From Acidovorax sp. (GTDB lineage Bacteria; Pseudomonadota; Gammaproteobacteria; Burkholderiales; Burkholderiaceae_C), in assembly GCF_027492855.1 (NCBI RefSeq), contig NZ_JAPUDY010000008.1:276273-340272 (forward strand): a stretch of DNA of 64,000 nt, read 5' to 3'. Positions within the stretch are counted from its first letter, which is position 1. Every line of letters begins with the position of its first letter. Of the stretch, positions 26,380-34,538 are shown piece after piece. The notes below the pieces were generated by a model. The model was not told where the DNA came from, made no database searches, and was given only the letters and a program-made list of their open reading frames with translations. The position numbers and the translations under genes are program-made.

Positions 26380-26997
26380 ATGACTTACATCAAGACACTT
26401 CCTCCCTTGAACCGTCAATTCGTGGCGCATTTTGGAGAAATGGGTAGTCGCTGGGGCATCAACCGCACCGTGGGCCAGATGTATGCGCTCATCTTTTTGT
26501 CGCCGCGCCCGGTCAACGCCGACGAGATTGCCGAGACGCTGGAGTTCTCGCGCTCCAACGTGAGCATGGGGCTCAAGGAGCTGCAGGCCTGGCGCTTGGT
26601 CAAGCTCAGCCACCAGCCGGGCGACCGGCGCGAATACTTTGAGGCGCCCAAGGACGTGTGGGAGATCTTCCGCGTGCTGGCCGAGGAGCGCCGCCGCCGC
26701 GAGATCGAGCCCACGCTGTCGATGCTGCGCATGGCGCTGTTGGAGGAGCCCACCTCGGACGAGGAGCGCTATGCCCAGGAACGCATGCGCGACATGCACG
26801 AGCTGATCGACCGGCTCATGACCTGGTTTGACGACGTGCAGCGCCTCGCACCCGAGACGGCGATGCAACTGATGGGCATGGGCACAGCCGTGACGCGGGT
26901 GCTCGAATTGAAGGACAGACTGACCGGAAAAGGCAGCGCAGCCAAAAAGATCACTGATACCAGTTTGCGCTCAATAGACAAGAACCGTTCGGACTGA
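26380..26997 (+). CDS. GbsR/MarR-type transcriptional regulator upstream of cydAB
   Basis: The 205-residue protein belongs to the GbsR branch of winged-helix regulators: FGEMGSRWGINRTVGQMYALIFLSP, then the recognition helix region AETLEFSRSNVSMGLKELQAWRLV and the wing HQPGDRREYFEA. A helical C-terminal part follows. The last three residues and the stop codon are provided by a REP-A repeat. It precedes cydA by 96 bp, and a large palindrome lies at its own promoter, so control of the bd oxidase and of itself is likely. Confidence 0.85.
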   Translation: MTYIKTLPPLNRQFVAHFGEMGSRWGINRTVGQMYALIFLSPRPVNADEIAETLEFSRSNVSMGLKELQAWRLVKLSHQPGDRREYFEAPKDVWEIFRVLAEERRRREIEPTLSMLRMALLEEPTSDEERYAQERMRDMHELIDRLMTWFDDVQRLAPETAMQLMGMGTAVTRVLELKDRLTGKGSAAKKITDTSLRSIDKNRSD

Positions 26998-27044
26998 GCC
27001 TGTCGAAGTCTCGCGCAGCGCTTCGACAGGCTCAGCGTGAACGG
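26985..27044. repeat. REP-A copy overlapping the end of the GbsR-type gene
   Basis: A 60-bp short-loop REP-A (CCGTTCGGACTGAGCCTG ... CTCAGCGTGAACGG). The first arm supplies the stop codon TGA of the regulator. It lies just before cydA. Confidence 0.88.
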
Positions 27045-27093
27045 ATTTGTATTTTTAAACGCATCTCGGTCTGAATAACCACGGAGTTTGACC

Positions 27094-28467
27094 ATGGACA
27101 CCTTCATGCTGTCGCGCATTCAGTTCGCGGCCAACATCAGTTTCCACATCCTGTTTCCGACCATCACGATCGCGATGTGCTGGTTCCTGGTGTTCTTCAG
27201 GCTGCGCCACTCGGCCACGCGCGGCACACCGGCCGCCGAGGGTTGGGGGCAGGCCTATTACTTCTGGACCAAGGTGTTCGCGCTGACCTTTGCCATGGGC
27301 GTGGTCTCGGGCATCACCATGAGCTTTCAGTTCGGCACCAACTGGCCGGGCTTCATGGAGCATGTGGGCAACATCGCCGGGCCGCTGCTCGGTTATGAAG
27401 TGCTCACGGCGTTCTTCCTCGAGGCCACCTTTCTGGGTGTGATGCTGTTCGGCCGGGGGCGGGTGTCCGAGCGCGTGCACCTCATCGCCACGCTGATGGT
27501 GGCCATCGGCACCACGCTGTCGGCGTTCTGGATCCTGAGCCTGAACTCGTGGATGCAGACGCCCGTGGGCTATGAAATCATCGACGGCAAGTTCCACGCG
27601 GTGGACTGGCTGGCCATCGTGTTCAACCCCTCATTCCCCTACCGCCTGGGCCACAAGCTGCTGGCTTCGGCCCTCACGGCGGGCTTTTTGATCGCGGGGG
27701 TGAGCGCCTGGCAGCTCATCAAAGGCACGGCGAACGAGGGCACGCGCAAGGCGCTGCGCACCGCCGTCACGGCCGTGGCCATCGCCATTCCGCTGCAGAT
27801 CTTCATGGGCGACCTGCACGGCCTCAACACCCTTAAACACCAGCCCGCCAAGATCGCCGCCATCGAAGGCATCTGGCACACCGAAAAGGGCGCGCCGCTC
27901 ACACTGTTCGGCCTGCCCAACGAGAAGGAAGGCCGCACCGACTACGCCATCCAGATCCCCAAGGCCGCGAGCCTGATCCTGGCGCACGACATCGACGCCG
28001 AGCTCAAGGGCCTCAACGAGTTTCCCAACGCGCACCCGCCCGTCGCGCCCGTGTTCTGGGGCTTTCGCGTGATGGTGGGCATGGGCATGCTGATGCTGGC
28101 CGTGGCATGGTGGGGCGCCTTTGTGCTGTTTCGCCGCCGCAAGCAAGGCGCCACCGCCCCGCTGCCACGCCTGCTGCTGTTCACCCTGGTGAGCATGACG
28201 TTCTCGGGCTGGGTGGCCACGCTGGCCGGGTGGTACGTGACGGAGATCGGCCGCCAGCCCTTCCTGGTCTATGGCGTGTTCCGCACCTCCGAGGCCGTGG
28301 CCCAGCACCCGCCGGGCATGGTGGCCGGCACGCTGGCTGCCTACCTCACCGTGTATGTGCTGCTGTTGCTGGCCTATGTCGGCGTGATCAAGTACATGGC
28401 CGAGCACTCGGCCGTGCCCGCAGCCCCAGCCGCGCCAGTGGCACCCCAGGCACCGCGCCCCATCTAA
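27094..28467 (+). CDS. cydA: Cytochrome bd ubiquinol oxidase subunit I
   Basis: The 457-residue protein has nine membrane helices. It carries the haem b595 ligand His near residue 19 (NISFHILFPT), the haem b558 ligands further on (LGHKLLAS, and Met in the later half), and the quinol-site GDLHGLNTLKHQPAK. The Q-loop is short, as in CIO-type bd oxidases. It reduces oxygen with ubiquinol without proton pumping and works at low oxygen. Start at 27094, after CACGGAG. Confidence 0.94.
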   Translation: MDTFMLSRIQFAANISFHILFPTITIAMCWFLVFFRLRHSATRGTPAAEGWGQAYYFWTKVFALTFAMGVVSGITMSFQFGTNWPGFMEHVGNIAGPLLGYEVLTAFFLEATFLGVMLFGRGRVSERVHLIATLMVAIGTTLSAFWILSLNSWMQTPVGYEIIDGKFHAVDWLAIVFNPSFPYRLGHKLLASALTAGFLIAGVSAWQLIKGTANEGTRKALRTAVTAVAIAIPLQIFMGDLHGLNTLKHQPAKIAAIEGIWHTEKGAPLTLFGLPNEKEGRTDYAIQIPKAASLILAHDIDAELKGLNEFPNAHPPVAPVFWGFRVMVGMGMLMLAVAWWGAFVLFRRRKQGATAPLPRLLLFTLVSMTFSGWVATLAGWYVTEIGRQPFLVYGVFRTSEAVAQHPPGMVAGTLAAYLTVYVLLLLAYVGVIKYMAEHSAVPAAPAAPVAPQAPRPI

Positions 28468-28477
28468 GGAGAGAGAC

Positions 28478-29488
28478 ATGGACATGAGCTTCTGGACCAC
28501 GGCCCTTCCGCTGATCTTCATGGCCATCATGGGCCTGGCCTTGCTGGCCTATGTGATCCTGGACGGCTACGACCTGGGCGTGGGCATCCTGCTGCCCTTT
28601 GCCACCGATGCGGAAAAGGACGTGATGGTGTCCAGCATCGGCCCCTTCTGGGACGCCAACGAAACCTGGCTGGTGCTGGGCGTGGGGGTGCTGCTGATCT
28701 GTTTTCCCATGGCGCACGGCGTGGTGCTGTCGGCGCTGTACCTGCCCGCCACGGTGATGCTGATCGGCCTGATCGTGCGCGGCGTGGCATTCGACTTCCG
28801 CGTGAAGGCGCGCGACACGCACAAGACCACCTGGAACCGCCTGTTCGCGGCGGGCTCGCTCGTCACCACCCTGGCGCAGGGCTGGATGCTGGGCGCCTAC
28901 ATCACCGGCTTCAAGAACGACACCTGGGGCCTGCTGTTTTCAGCGGGCATCGCCATCACCCTGCCCGCCGCCTACGCCATGCTGGGCGCGGGCTGGCTGC
29001 TCATGAAGACCGATGGCGAGCTGCAGCGCAAGGCCATGCGCTGGGGCCAGGGCGTGCTCTGGCCCATGGGGTTCGCGCTCATGGGCATCTCGCTGGCGTC
29101 GCCCCTGGTCAGCCACACCGTGTTCGCCAAGTGGTTCGTGCTGCCCGAGCTGTTTGCCCTGCTGCCCATTCCGCTGGCCTGCGTGGCGGCGTTCTTCGCC
29201 ATCCGCCACGTGCTGGGCTCGCCCCGCGTGGTGGAGGCGGGCTATGGGTGGATCGTGTTCGTGGCCACCGTGGTGATCTTCGTGCTGGCCTTTTTCGGGC
29301 TGGCGTACAGCCTGTACCCCTACATCGTGATCGACCGCCTGACCGTCTGGCAGGCGGCCAGCGCCACCGAGTCGCTGATCGTGATCGGCGTGGGCGTGGC
29401 TATCACGCTGCCCGCGATCATCATCTACACGATCTTCATGTACCGCGTGTTCTGGGGCAAGGCGCGGGAGCTGACCTACGGGCTGTGA
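28478..29488 (+). CDS. cydB: Cytochrome bd ubiquinol oxidase subunit II
   Basis: The 336-residue protein has eight membrane helices and the CydB N-terminal motif AYVILDGYDLGVGILLPF, plus GPFWDANETWLVLGVG. It stabilises the haem centres of subunit I. It follows cydA by 10 bp behind AAGGAGAGAG. No CydX-type short gene is seen after it, which is normal for the CIO-type oxidases. Confidence 0.95.
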   Translation: MDMSFWTTALPLIFMAIMGLALLAYVILDGYDLGVGILLPFATDAEKDVMVSSIGPFWDANETWLVLGVGVLLICFPMAHGVVLSALYLPATVMLIGLIVRGVAFDFRVKARDTHKTTWNRLFAAGSLVTTLAQGWMLGAYITGFKNDTWGLLFSAGIAITLPAAYAMLGAGWLLMKTDGELQRKAMRWGQGVLWPMGFALMGISLASPLVSHTVFAKWFVLPELFALLPIPLACVAAFFAIRHVLGSPRVVEAGYGWIVFVATVVIFVLAFFGLAYSLYPYIVIDRLTVWQAASATESLIVIGVGVAITLPAIIIYTIFMYRVFWGKARELTYGL

Positions 29489-29512
29489 GTGGCCCGCAGC
29501 ATTGAAACAAAA

Positions 29513-29584
29513 CAGGCCCTGCCGCTTGATGGTATTGCGCAAGAAGCTATTAATTAGATAGCAAATCGCAAGCGTCAGGGCCTG
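29513..29584. repeat. Inverted repeat enclosing a REP-B fragment between cydB and the nitronate gene
   Basis: Arms CAGGCCCTGCCGCTTG (29513-29528) and CAAGCGTCAGGGCCTG (29569-29584) pair with one mismatch and flank a REP-B-like AT-rich core AGCTATTAATTAGATAGC. It lies between convergent genes and could act as a bidirectional terminator, though no T tract is seen. Confidence 0.65.
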
Positions 29585-29591
29585 CGTCCGC

Positions 29592-30545
29592 TTACAGCTT
29601 GAGGCGTGCGCGCGCCGCCTCGTACTCGCGGCGCAGCTTGGCCACCAGCTCGGCCGTGCTGGTCACCGCGTTGATGGCGCCGATGCCCTGGCCGCAGCCC
29701 CAGATGTCCTTCCAGGCCTTCTTGGCGTCGCCGCCAAAGTTCATCTTGCTCGGGTCGGACTCGGGCAGGTTGTCGGGGTCCATGCCCGCTGCACGGATCG
29801 AGGACGCCAGGTAGTTGCCGTGCACGCCGGTGAACAGGTTGCTGTAGACGATGTCGTCCGAGTTGCCGTCCACGATGCCTTGTTTGTAGGCGTCGCTCGC
29901 GCGCGCCTCGTGCGTGGCGATGAAGGCCGAGCCGATGTAGCCAAAGTCGGCGCCCATGGCCTGCGCCGCCAGCACCGCGTCGCCGCTGGCGATGGAGCCG
30001 CTGAGCGCGACGGGGCCGTCGAACCACTGGCGGATTTCCTGGATCAGCGCGAACGGGCTCTTCACGCCCGCATGGCCGCCAGCACCGGCCGCCACGGCGA
30101 TCAGGCCGTCGGCGCCTTTTTCAATCGCCTTGTGGGCAAACTTGTTGTTGATGATGTCGTGCAGCACCACACCGCCCCAGGCATGCACGGCCTGGTTCAC
30201 GTCCTCGCGGGCGCCCAGGCTGGTGATGATGATCGGCACCTTGTACTTGGCGCAGACCTGCATGTCGTGCTCCAGCCGGTCGTTGCTCTTGTGCACGATC
30301 TGGTTGATGGCAAAAGGCGCAGCGGGCTTGTCGGGGTTGGCCTTGTTGTAGGCCGCCAGGGTTTCGGTGATCTCGGCCAGCCATTCTTCAAGCAGCTCAG
30401 CGGGGCGCGCGTTGAGCGCGGGCATGGAGCCCACCACACCGGCCTTGCACTGCTCGATCACGAGCTTGGGGTTGCTGATGATGAACAGCGGCGAGCCGAT
30501 GACGGGCAGCGACAGGTTTTGCAACACGGGAGGCAGTTTGGACAT
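29592..30545 (-). CDS. Nitronate monooxygenase family protein
   Basis: The 317-residue TIM-barrel flavoprotein matches the NMO/2-nitropropane dioxygenase family: N-terminal LPVIGSPLFIISNPKLV, the FMN-phosphate loop AAGAGGHAGVKSPFAL, ALSGSIASGDAVLAAQAMGA and FGYIGSAFIATHEA. The catalytic His lies in GGHAG. It oxidises nitronates, or in some clades the role is different. It is upstream of the acyl-CoA dehydrogenase gene end and on the same strand. Confidence 0.88.
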   Translation of the reverse strand: MSKLPPVLQNLSLPVIGSPLFIISNPKLVIEQCKAGVVGSMPALNARPAELLEEWLAEITETLAAYNKANPDKPAAPFAINQIVHKSNDRLEHDMQVCAKYKVPIIITSLGAREDVNQAVHAWGGVVLHDIINNKFAHKAIEKGADGLIAVAAGAGGHAGVKSPFALIQEIRQWFDGPVALSGSIASGDAVLAAQAMGADFGYIGSAFIATHEARASDAYKQGIVDGNSDDIVYSNLFTGVHGNYLASSIRAAGMDPDNLPESDPSKMNFGGDAKKAWKDIWGCGQGIGAINAVTSTAELVAKLRREYEAARARLKL

Positions 30546-30582
30546 GGCAACGACTTCCTGAAAAATTTTAGATCAAATAGGG

Positions 30583-30629
30583 CTCTAGCGCTTATTCATC
30601 AAGCGCAAACAGCTATCTTTTTTATAGCA
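30583..30629. repeat. REP-B repeat upstream of the nitronate gene
   Basis: Core TAGCGCTTATTCATCAAGCGC followed by AGCTATCTTTTTTATAGC. It is a full-length intergenic copy. Confidence 0.85.
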
Positions 30630-30672
30630 AGATCCCTTGCGATGCGGATCGGGTTCAATCGATCAACCAGAC

Positions 30673-30732
30673 CCGTTCGGGCTGAGCTTGTCGAAGCCTC
30701 GCGCGGCGCTTCGACAGGCCCAGCGTGAACGG
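30673..30732. repeat. REP-A copy, short-loop form
   Basis: CCGTTCGGGCTGAGCTTG ... CCCAGCGTGAACGG, 60 bp. It lies after the acyl-CoA dehydrogenase gene, 43 bp from a REP-B copy. Confidence 0.9.
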
Positions 30733-30759
30733 ATTTGTATTTGTGAATACACATCCGCG

Positions 30760-32550
30760 TCAGAAGGATTCCAGCGCCAGCTCGGTCACGCTGGCGGCGC
30801 CTTCCACGATGCTGTCGCGCAGGCCAGGAGCCTTTACGAGGATGTGCTCGGCATAAAACTGGGCCGTGGTGATTTTTGCGCGCATGAAGGCTTCGTCCTG
30901 TCCCTTTTGCAACAGGTCCTGCGCCACCAGCAGGCTGCGCGCCAGTTGCCAGCCCGCCACCACATTGCCCGCCAGCATCAGGTAAGGCACGCTGCCCGCA
31001 AACACAGCGTTGGGGTGGGCCTTGGTGCCACCGGCCACGAAGTCGATCACGTCGAGCAGCGCCTTGCGCGCTGCGGTGAGGCGCTTGGCCACGGCCAGGG
31101 CGGCGGGCGTGCCGCTGGCCAACAGGTCGGCTTCTGTTTTCTCGATCTGCGCGGCAATGCCCTTGGCCGTCTGGCCGCCGTCGCGCGCCGTTTTGCGGCC
31201 CACCAGGTCGTTGGCCTGGATGGCGGTGGTGCCTTCGTAGATGGTCAAAATCTTGGCGTCGCGGTAGTACTGCGCGGCACCGGTTTCTTCGATAAAGCCC
31301 ATGCCGCCATGCACCTGCACGCCCAGGCTGGTCACTTCCAGGCTGGTCTCGGTGCTGTAGCCCTTGACCAGCGGCACCATGAACTCATAGAACGCCTGGT
31401 TCTGCTTGCGCGTCTCGGCATCGGGGTGGTGGTGCGCGGCGTCAAACGCAGCAGCGGCCACTGTGGCCATGGCGCGGCAGCCTTCCACGGTGGCGCGCAT
31501 GGTCATGAGCATGCGCTTGACGTCGGGGTGGTGGATGATGGCGGCGCTGGCGTTGATGCTGCCGTCCACGGGGCGGCTTTGCACGCGGTCTTTGGCGTAC
31601 TGCACGGCCTTTTGGTAAGCGCGCTCGGAGATCGCGATGCCCTGCATGCCCACGGCGTAGCGGGCGGCGTTCATCATGATGAACATGTATTCGAGGCCCC
31701 GGTTTTCCTGGCCGACCAGGTAGCCCACGGCACCGCCGTTGTCGCCAAACTGCAGCACGGCGGTGGGCGATGCCTTGATGCCCAGCTTGTGCTCGATGCT
31801 CACGCAGTGCGCGTCGTTGCGCGCGCCCAGCGTGCCGTCCTTGTTCACCATGAACTTGGGCACCACAAACAGGCTGATGCCCTTCACGCCCTCGGGCGCA
31901 CCCGCCACGCGGGCCAGCACCAGGTGCACGATGTTCTCGGCCATGTCGTGCTCACCATAGGTGATGAAGATCTTGGTGCCGAAGATTTTGTAGGTACCGT
32001 CGGGCTGAGGCTCGGCGCGCGAGCGCACCAGGGCCAGGTCGGAGCCCGCCTGGGGCTCGGTCAGGTTCATGGTGCCGGTCCATTGGCCAGTGACCAGTTT
32101 TTCGAGGTAGGTGGCCTTCAATTCATCGCTGCCCGCCGTGAGCAGTGCCTCGATGGCGCCATCGGTCAGCAGCGGGCACAGCGCAAAGCTCATGTTGGCG
32201 CTGTTGCTCATCTCGATGCAGGCCGCGCCGATGGTTTTGGGCAGGCCCTGGCCGCCGAAGTCCGCCGGGTGCTGCAGGCCCTGCCAGCCGCCTTCACCGT
32301 ACTGGCGGAAGGCGTCCTTGAAGCCGGGGGTGGTGGTGACCACGCCATCTTTCCAGCTCGATGGGTTCTTGTCGCCTTCGAAATTGAGCGGAGCCAGCAC
32401 GCCCTCGTTGAACTTGGCGCACTCTTCCAGCACGGCGGCGGCCGTATCGAGGCCTGCATCTTCAAAGCCGGGGATTTGGGCGATCTGTTCGATGCGAGCC
32501 AGGTGCTCGATGCCGAACAACATGTCCTTGACGGGGGCGGTGTAACTCAT
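30760..32550 (-). CDS. Acyl-CoA dehydrogenase (three-domain, C-terminal extension type)
   Basis: The 596-residue protein is an acyl-CoA dehydrogenase with the extra C-terminal domain common in proteobacteria. FAD contact motifs include NLTEPQAGSDLAL and KIFITYGEHD, and the catalytic-glutamate region YEGTTAIQANDLVGRK lies about residue 410. A long helical C-terminal extension follows. It performs the first oxidation of fatty acid or related acyl-CoA degradation and passes electrons to ETF, encoded upstream. Confidence 0.93.
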   Translation of the reverse strand: MSYTAPVKDMLFGIEHLARIEQIAQIPGFEDAGLDTAAAVLEECAKFNEGVLAPLNFEGDKNPSSWKDGVVTTTPGFKDAFRQYGEGGWQGLQHPADFGGQGLPKTIGAACIEMSNSANMSFALCPLLTDGAIEALLTAGSDELKATYLEKLVTGQWTGTMNLTEPQAGSDLALVRSRAEPQPDGTYKIFGTKIFITYGEHDMAENIVHLVLARVAGAPEGVKGISLFVVPKFMVNKDGTLGARNDAHCVSIEHKLGIKASPTAVLQFGDNGGAVGYLVGQENRGLEYMFIMMNAARYAVGMQGIAISERAYQKAVQYAKDRVQSRPVDGSINASAAIIHHPDVKRMLMTMRATVEGCRAMATVAAAAFDAAHHHPDAETRKQNQAFYEFMVPLVKGYSTETSLEVTSLGVQVHGGMGFIEETGAAQYYRDAKILTIYEGTTAIQANDLVGRKTARDGGQTAKGIAAQIEKTEADLLASGTPAALAVAKRLTAARKALLDVIDFVAGGTKAHPNAVFAGSVPYLMLAGNVVAGWQLARSLLVAQDLLQKGQDEAFMRAKITTAQFYAEHILVKAPGLRDSIVEGAASVTELALESF

Positions 32551-32579
32551 GGGTGTCTCCGAAAAAGCGAAATTTCGTC

Positions 32580-32609
32580 AAAAAAAAGGCATCGCAAGCG
32601 ATGCCTTTT
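32580..32609 (-). terminator. Intrinsic terminator of etfBA
   Basis: An 8-bp stem GGCATCGC / GCGATGCC with AA loop. Read on the minus strand it ends in a run of eight T. It lies 26 bp past the etfA stop, so the acyl-CoA dehydrogenase gene depends on read-through or its own promoter. Confidence 0.87.
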
Positions 32610-32634
32610 GGGGCCTTGATGCCGTTGCGCCGCC

Positions 32635-33567
32635 TTACAGCGCCTTGACCAGCTCAGGCACTGCCGTGAACAGGTCAGCTTCGAGGCCATAGTCAGCCAC
32701 GCTGAAGATCGGAGCCTCAGGGTCCTTGTTGATCGCTACGATCACCTTGGAGTCCTTCATGCCGGCCAAATGCTGGATGGCGCCCGAGATACCGGCCGCG
32801 ATGTACAGCTGAGGCGCCACGATCTTGCCCGTCTGGCCCACTTGCAGGTCGTTCGGTGCGTAGCCCGCGTCCACAGCAGCGCGGCTGGCGCCGATGGCAG
32901 CACCCAGCTTGTCGGCCAGGGGGGTCATGACTTCGTCGAACTTCTCTTTGCTGCCCAATGCGCGGCCACCGGAGACGATGATCTTGGCGGCGGTCAGCTC
33001 GGGGCGGTCGTTCTTGGCGATCTCGCTGCCCACGTAGGTGCTCTTGCCCGCATCGGCGGTTGCGGCTGCGGTTTCAACGGCAGCGGAGCCACCGGTGGCG
33101 GCTGCGGCGTCAAAGCCCGTGGTGCGCACGGTGACAACCTTCACGCTGTCGCCGCTTTGCACGGTGGCGACGGCATTGCCCGCATAGATGGGGCGCTCGA
33201 AGGTGTCGGCGCTCACCACCTTGGTGATGTCGCTGATCTGGGCCACGTCGAGCTTGGCAGCCACGCGGGGCGCCACGTTCTTGCCGCCAGCAGTGGCGGG
33301 GAACAGGATGTGGCTGTAGTTGCCAGCAATGGCGAGCACTTGGGCTGCAACGTTCTCGGCCAGGCCGTGGGCCAGGCCCGCAGCGTCGGCGTGGATGACC
33401 TTGGAGACACCGGCGATCTGTGCCGCAGCGGCGGCAGCGCCACCAGCGTTGTGGCCAGCCACCAGCACGTGCACGTCGCCACCACAAGCGGCAGCCGCGG
33501 TCACGGTGTTGAGCGTGGCGCCCTTGATGGACGCGTTGTCGTGTTCAGCAATAACGAGTACCGACAT
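32635..33567 (-). CDS. etfA: Electron transfer flavoprotein alpha subunit
   Basis: The 310-residue protein has the ETF alpha/beta N-terminal fold and the C-terminal FAD domain ([59 protein letters not shown]). It carries electrons from acyl-CoA dehydrogenases to the ETF-quinone oxidoreductase. Its start immediately follows the etfB stop, so the two are coupled. Confidence 0.96.
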   Translation of the reverse strand: MSVLVIAEHDNASIKGATLNTVTAAAACGGDVHVLVAGHNAGGAAAAAAQIAGVSKVIHADAAGLAHGLAENVAAQVLAIAGNYSHILFPATAGGKNVAPRVAAKLDVAQISDITKVVSADTFERPIYAGNAVATVQSGDSVKVVTVRTTGFDAAAATGGSAAVETAAATADAGKSTYVGSEIAKNDRPELTAAKIIVSGGRALGSKEKFDEVMTPLADKLGAAIGASRAAVDAGYAPNDLQVGQTGKIVAPQLYIAAGISGAIQHLAGMKDSKVIVAINKDPEAPIFSVADYGLEADLFTAVPELVKAL

Positions 33568-34323
33568 TTAGATCACCTTCGCTTCGTTCTTGAGTTTTTC
33601 GACCAGGGCGGCCACGTCGGCCACCTTGACACCGGCACCGCGTTTGGCGGGTTCGCTGACCTTGAGGGTCTTGAGGCGGGGCGTGACGTCCACGCCGAGG
33701 TCTTCGGGCTTGACGGTGTCGAGCTGCTTTTTCTTGGCCTTCATGATGTTGGGCAAGGTGACGTAGCGGGGCTCGTTCAGGCGCAGGTCGGTGGTGATCA
33801 CGGCGGGCAGCGACAGGGCCAGGGTTTCCAGGCCGCCGTCGATTTCACGGGTCACGCTGACTTTGTCGGCAGCCAGTTCGACCTTGCTGGCAAACGTGGC
33901 CTGGGGCAGATCGGCCAGGGCAGCCAGCATCTGGCCGACCTGGTTGGCGTCGTCGTCGATGGCCTGCTTGCCCAGGATGACGAGCGAAGGCTGTTCCTTG
34001 TCCACCAGGGCCTTGAGCAGCTTGGCCACGGCCAGGGGCTGCAGGTCGAGGTCGGCAGGCGTTTCCACCAGGATGGCGCGGTCGGCGCCGATGGCCATGG
34101 CGGTGCGCAGGGTTTCCTGGCACTGGGCCACGCCGCAAGAGACTGCGATGACTTCGGTCACCAGGCCTTTTTCTTTCAGGCGCACGGCCTCTTCGACGGC
34201 GATTTCGTCAAAGGGATTCATGCTCATCTTCACGTTGGCGATGTCCACACCCGTGTTGTCCGACTTGACGCGGACCTTCACGTTGTAGTCCACCACGCGC
34301 TTGACAGGGACCAAGACCTTCAT
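33568..34323 (-). CDS. etfB: Electron transfer flavoprotein beta subunit
   Basis: The 251-residue protein begins [19 protein letters not shown] and contains [36 protein letters not shown] and the AMP-binding segment near the middle, standard for the beta subunit. It is the first gene of the etfBA operon. A LiuR-like box lies 26 bp upstream. Confidence 0.96.
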   Translation of the reverse strand: MKVLVPVKRVVDYNVKVRVKSDNTGVDIANVKMSMNPFDEIAVEEAVRLKEKGLVTEVIAVSCGVAQCQETLRTAMAIGADRAILVETPADLDLQPLAVAKLLKALVDKEQPSLVILGKQAIDDDANQVGQMLAALADLPQATFASKVELAADKVSVTREIDGGLETLALSLPAVITTDLRLNEPRYVTLPNIMKAKKKQLDTVKPEDLGVDVTPRLKTLKVSEPAKRGAGVKVADVAALVEKLKNEAKVI

Positions 34324-34349
34324 TGCTGCGGCTCCTAGAGTTGGTTGAA

Positions 34350-34366
34350 TTGACGTTTACGTAAAC
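34350..34366. promoter_or_regulatory. LiuR-type box upstream of etfBA
   Basis: TTGACGTTTACGTAAAC is an AT-rich dyad with one mismatch to the TTTACGT(N)2ACGTAAA consensus that I recall for the MerR-family regulator LiuR of branched-chain amino acid and fatty acid degradation. It lies just before the etfB start. Assignment rests on memory of the motif. Confidence 0.5.
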
Positions 34367-34379
34367 TAGAACATTCTAT

Positions 34380-34454
34380 GCCGCACTGCAGCGAAAGTGC
34401 TACATGGCCGGAACACAGATATTGCACGATCAAAAAAGAACGATCGTGCTTTTT
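34380..34454 (+). ncRNA. Candidate short transcript ending in an intrinsic terminator
   Basis: On the plus strand a possible promoter (TTGACG at 34350, TTCTAT at 34374) is followed by about 70 bases ending in an 8-bp hairpin (GCACGATC / GATCGTGC, 34424-34449) and five T. No open reading frame lies between. It could be a small RNA divergent from etfB. Alternatively the hairpin ends the mscS transcript coming from the right, but the T run is on the other side. Confidence 0.35.
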
Positions 34455-34538
34455 ATGGATTATAGGCCAGGGCGCCGGGTCGCTGTCCAGCGGTTTTTGT
34501 CGCAAGGGATACCCATGCCCTGCACCTTGTGGGGCGGC

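Noticed and set aside
30637-32619. 660-residue frame opposite the acyl-CoA dehydrogenase gene
   Set aside because: Antisense shadow; the start part runs through REP-A and the rest is complementary to a real gene.
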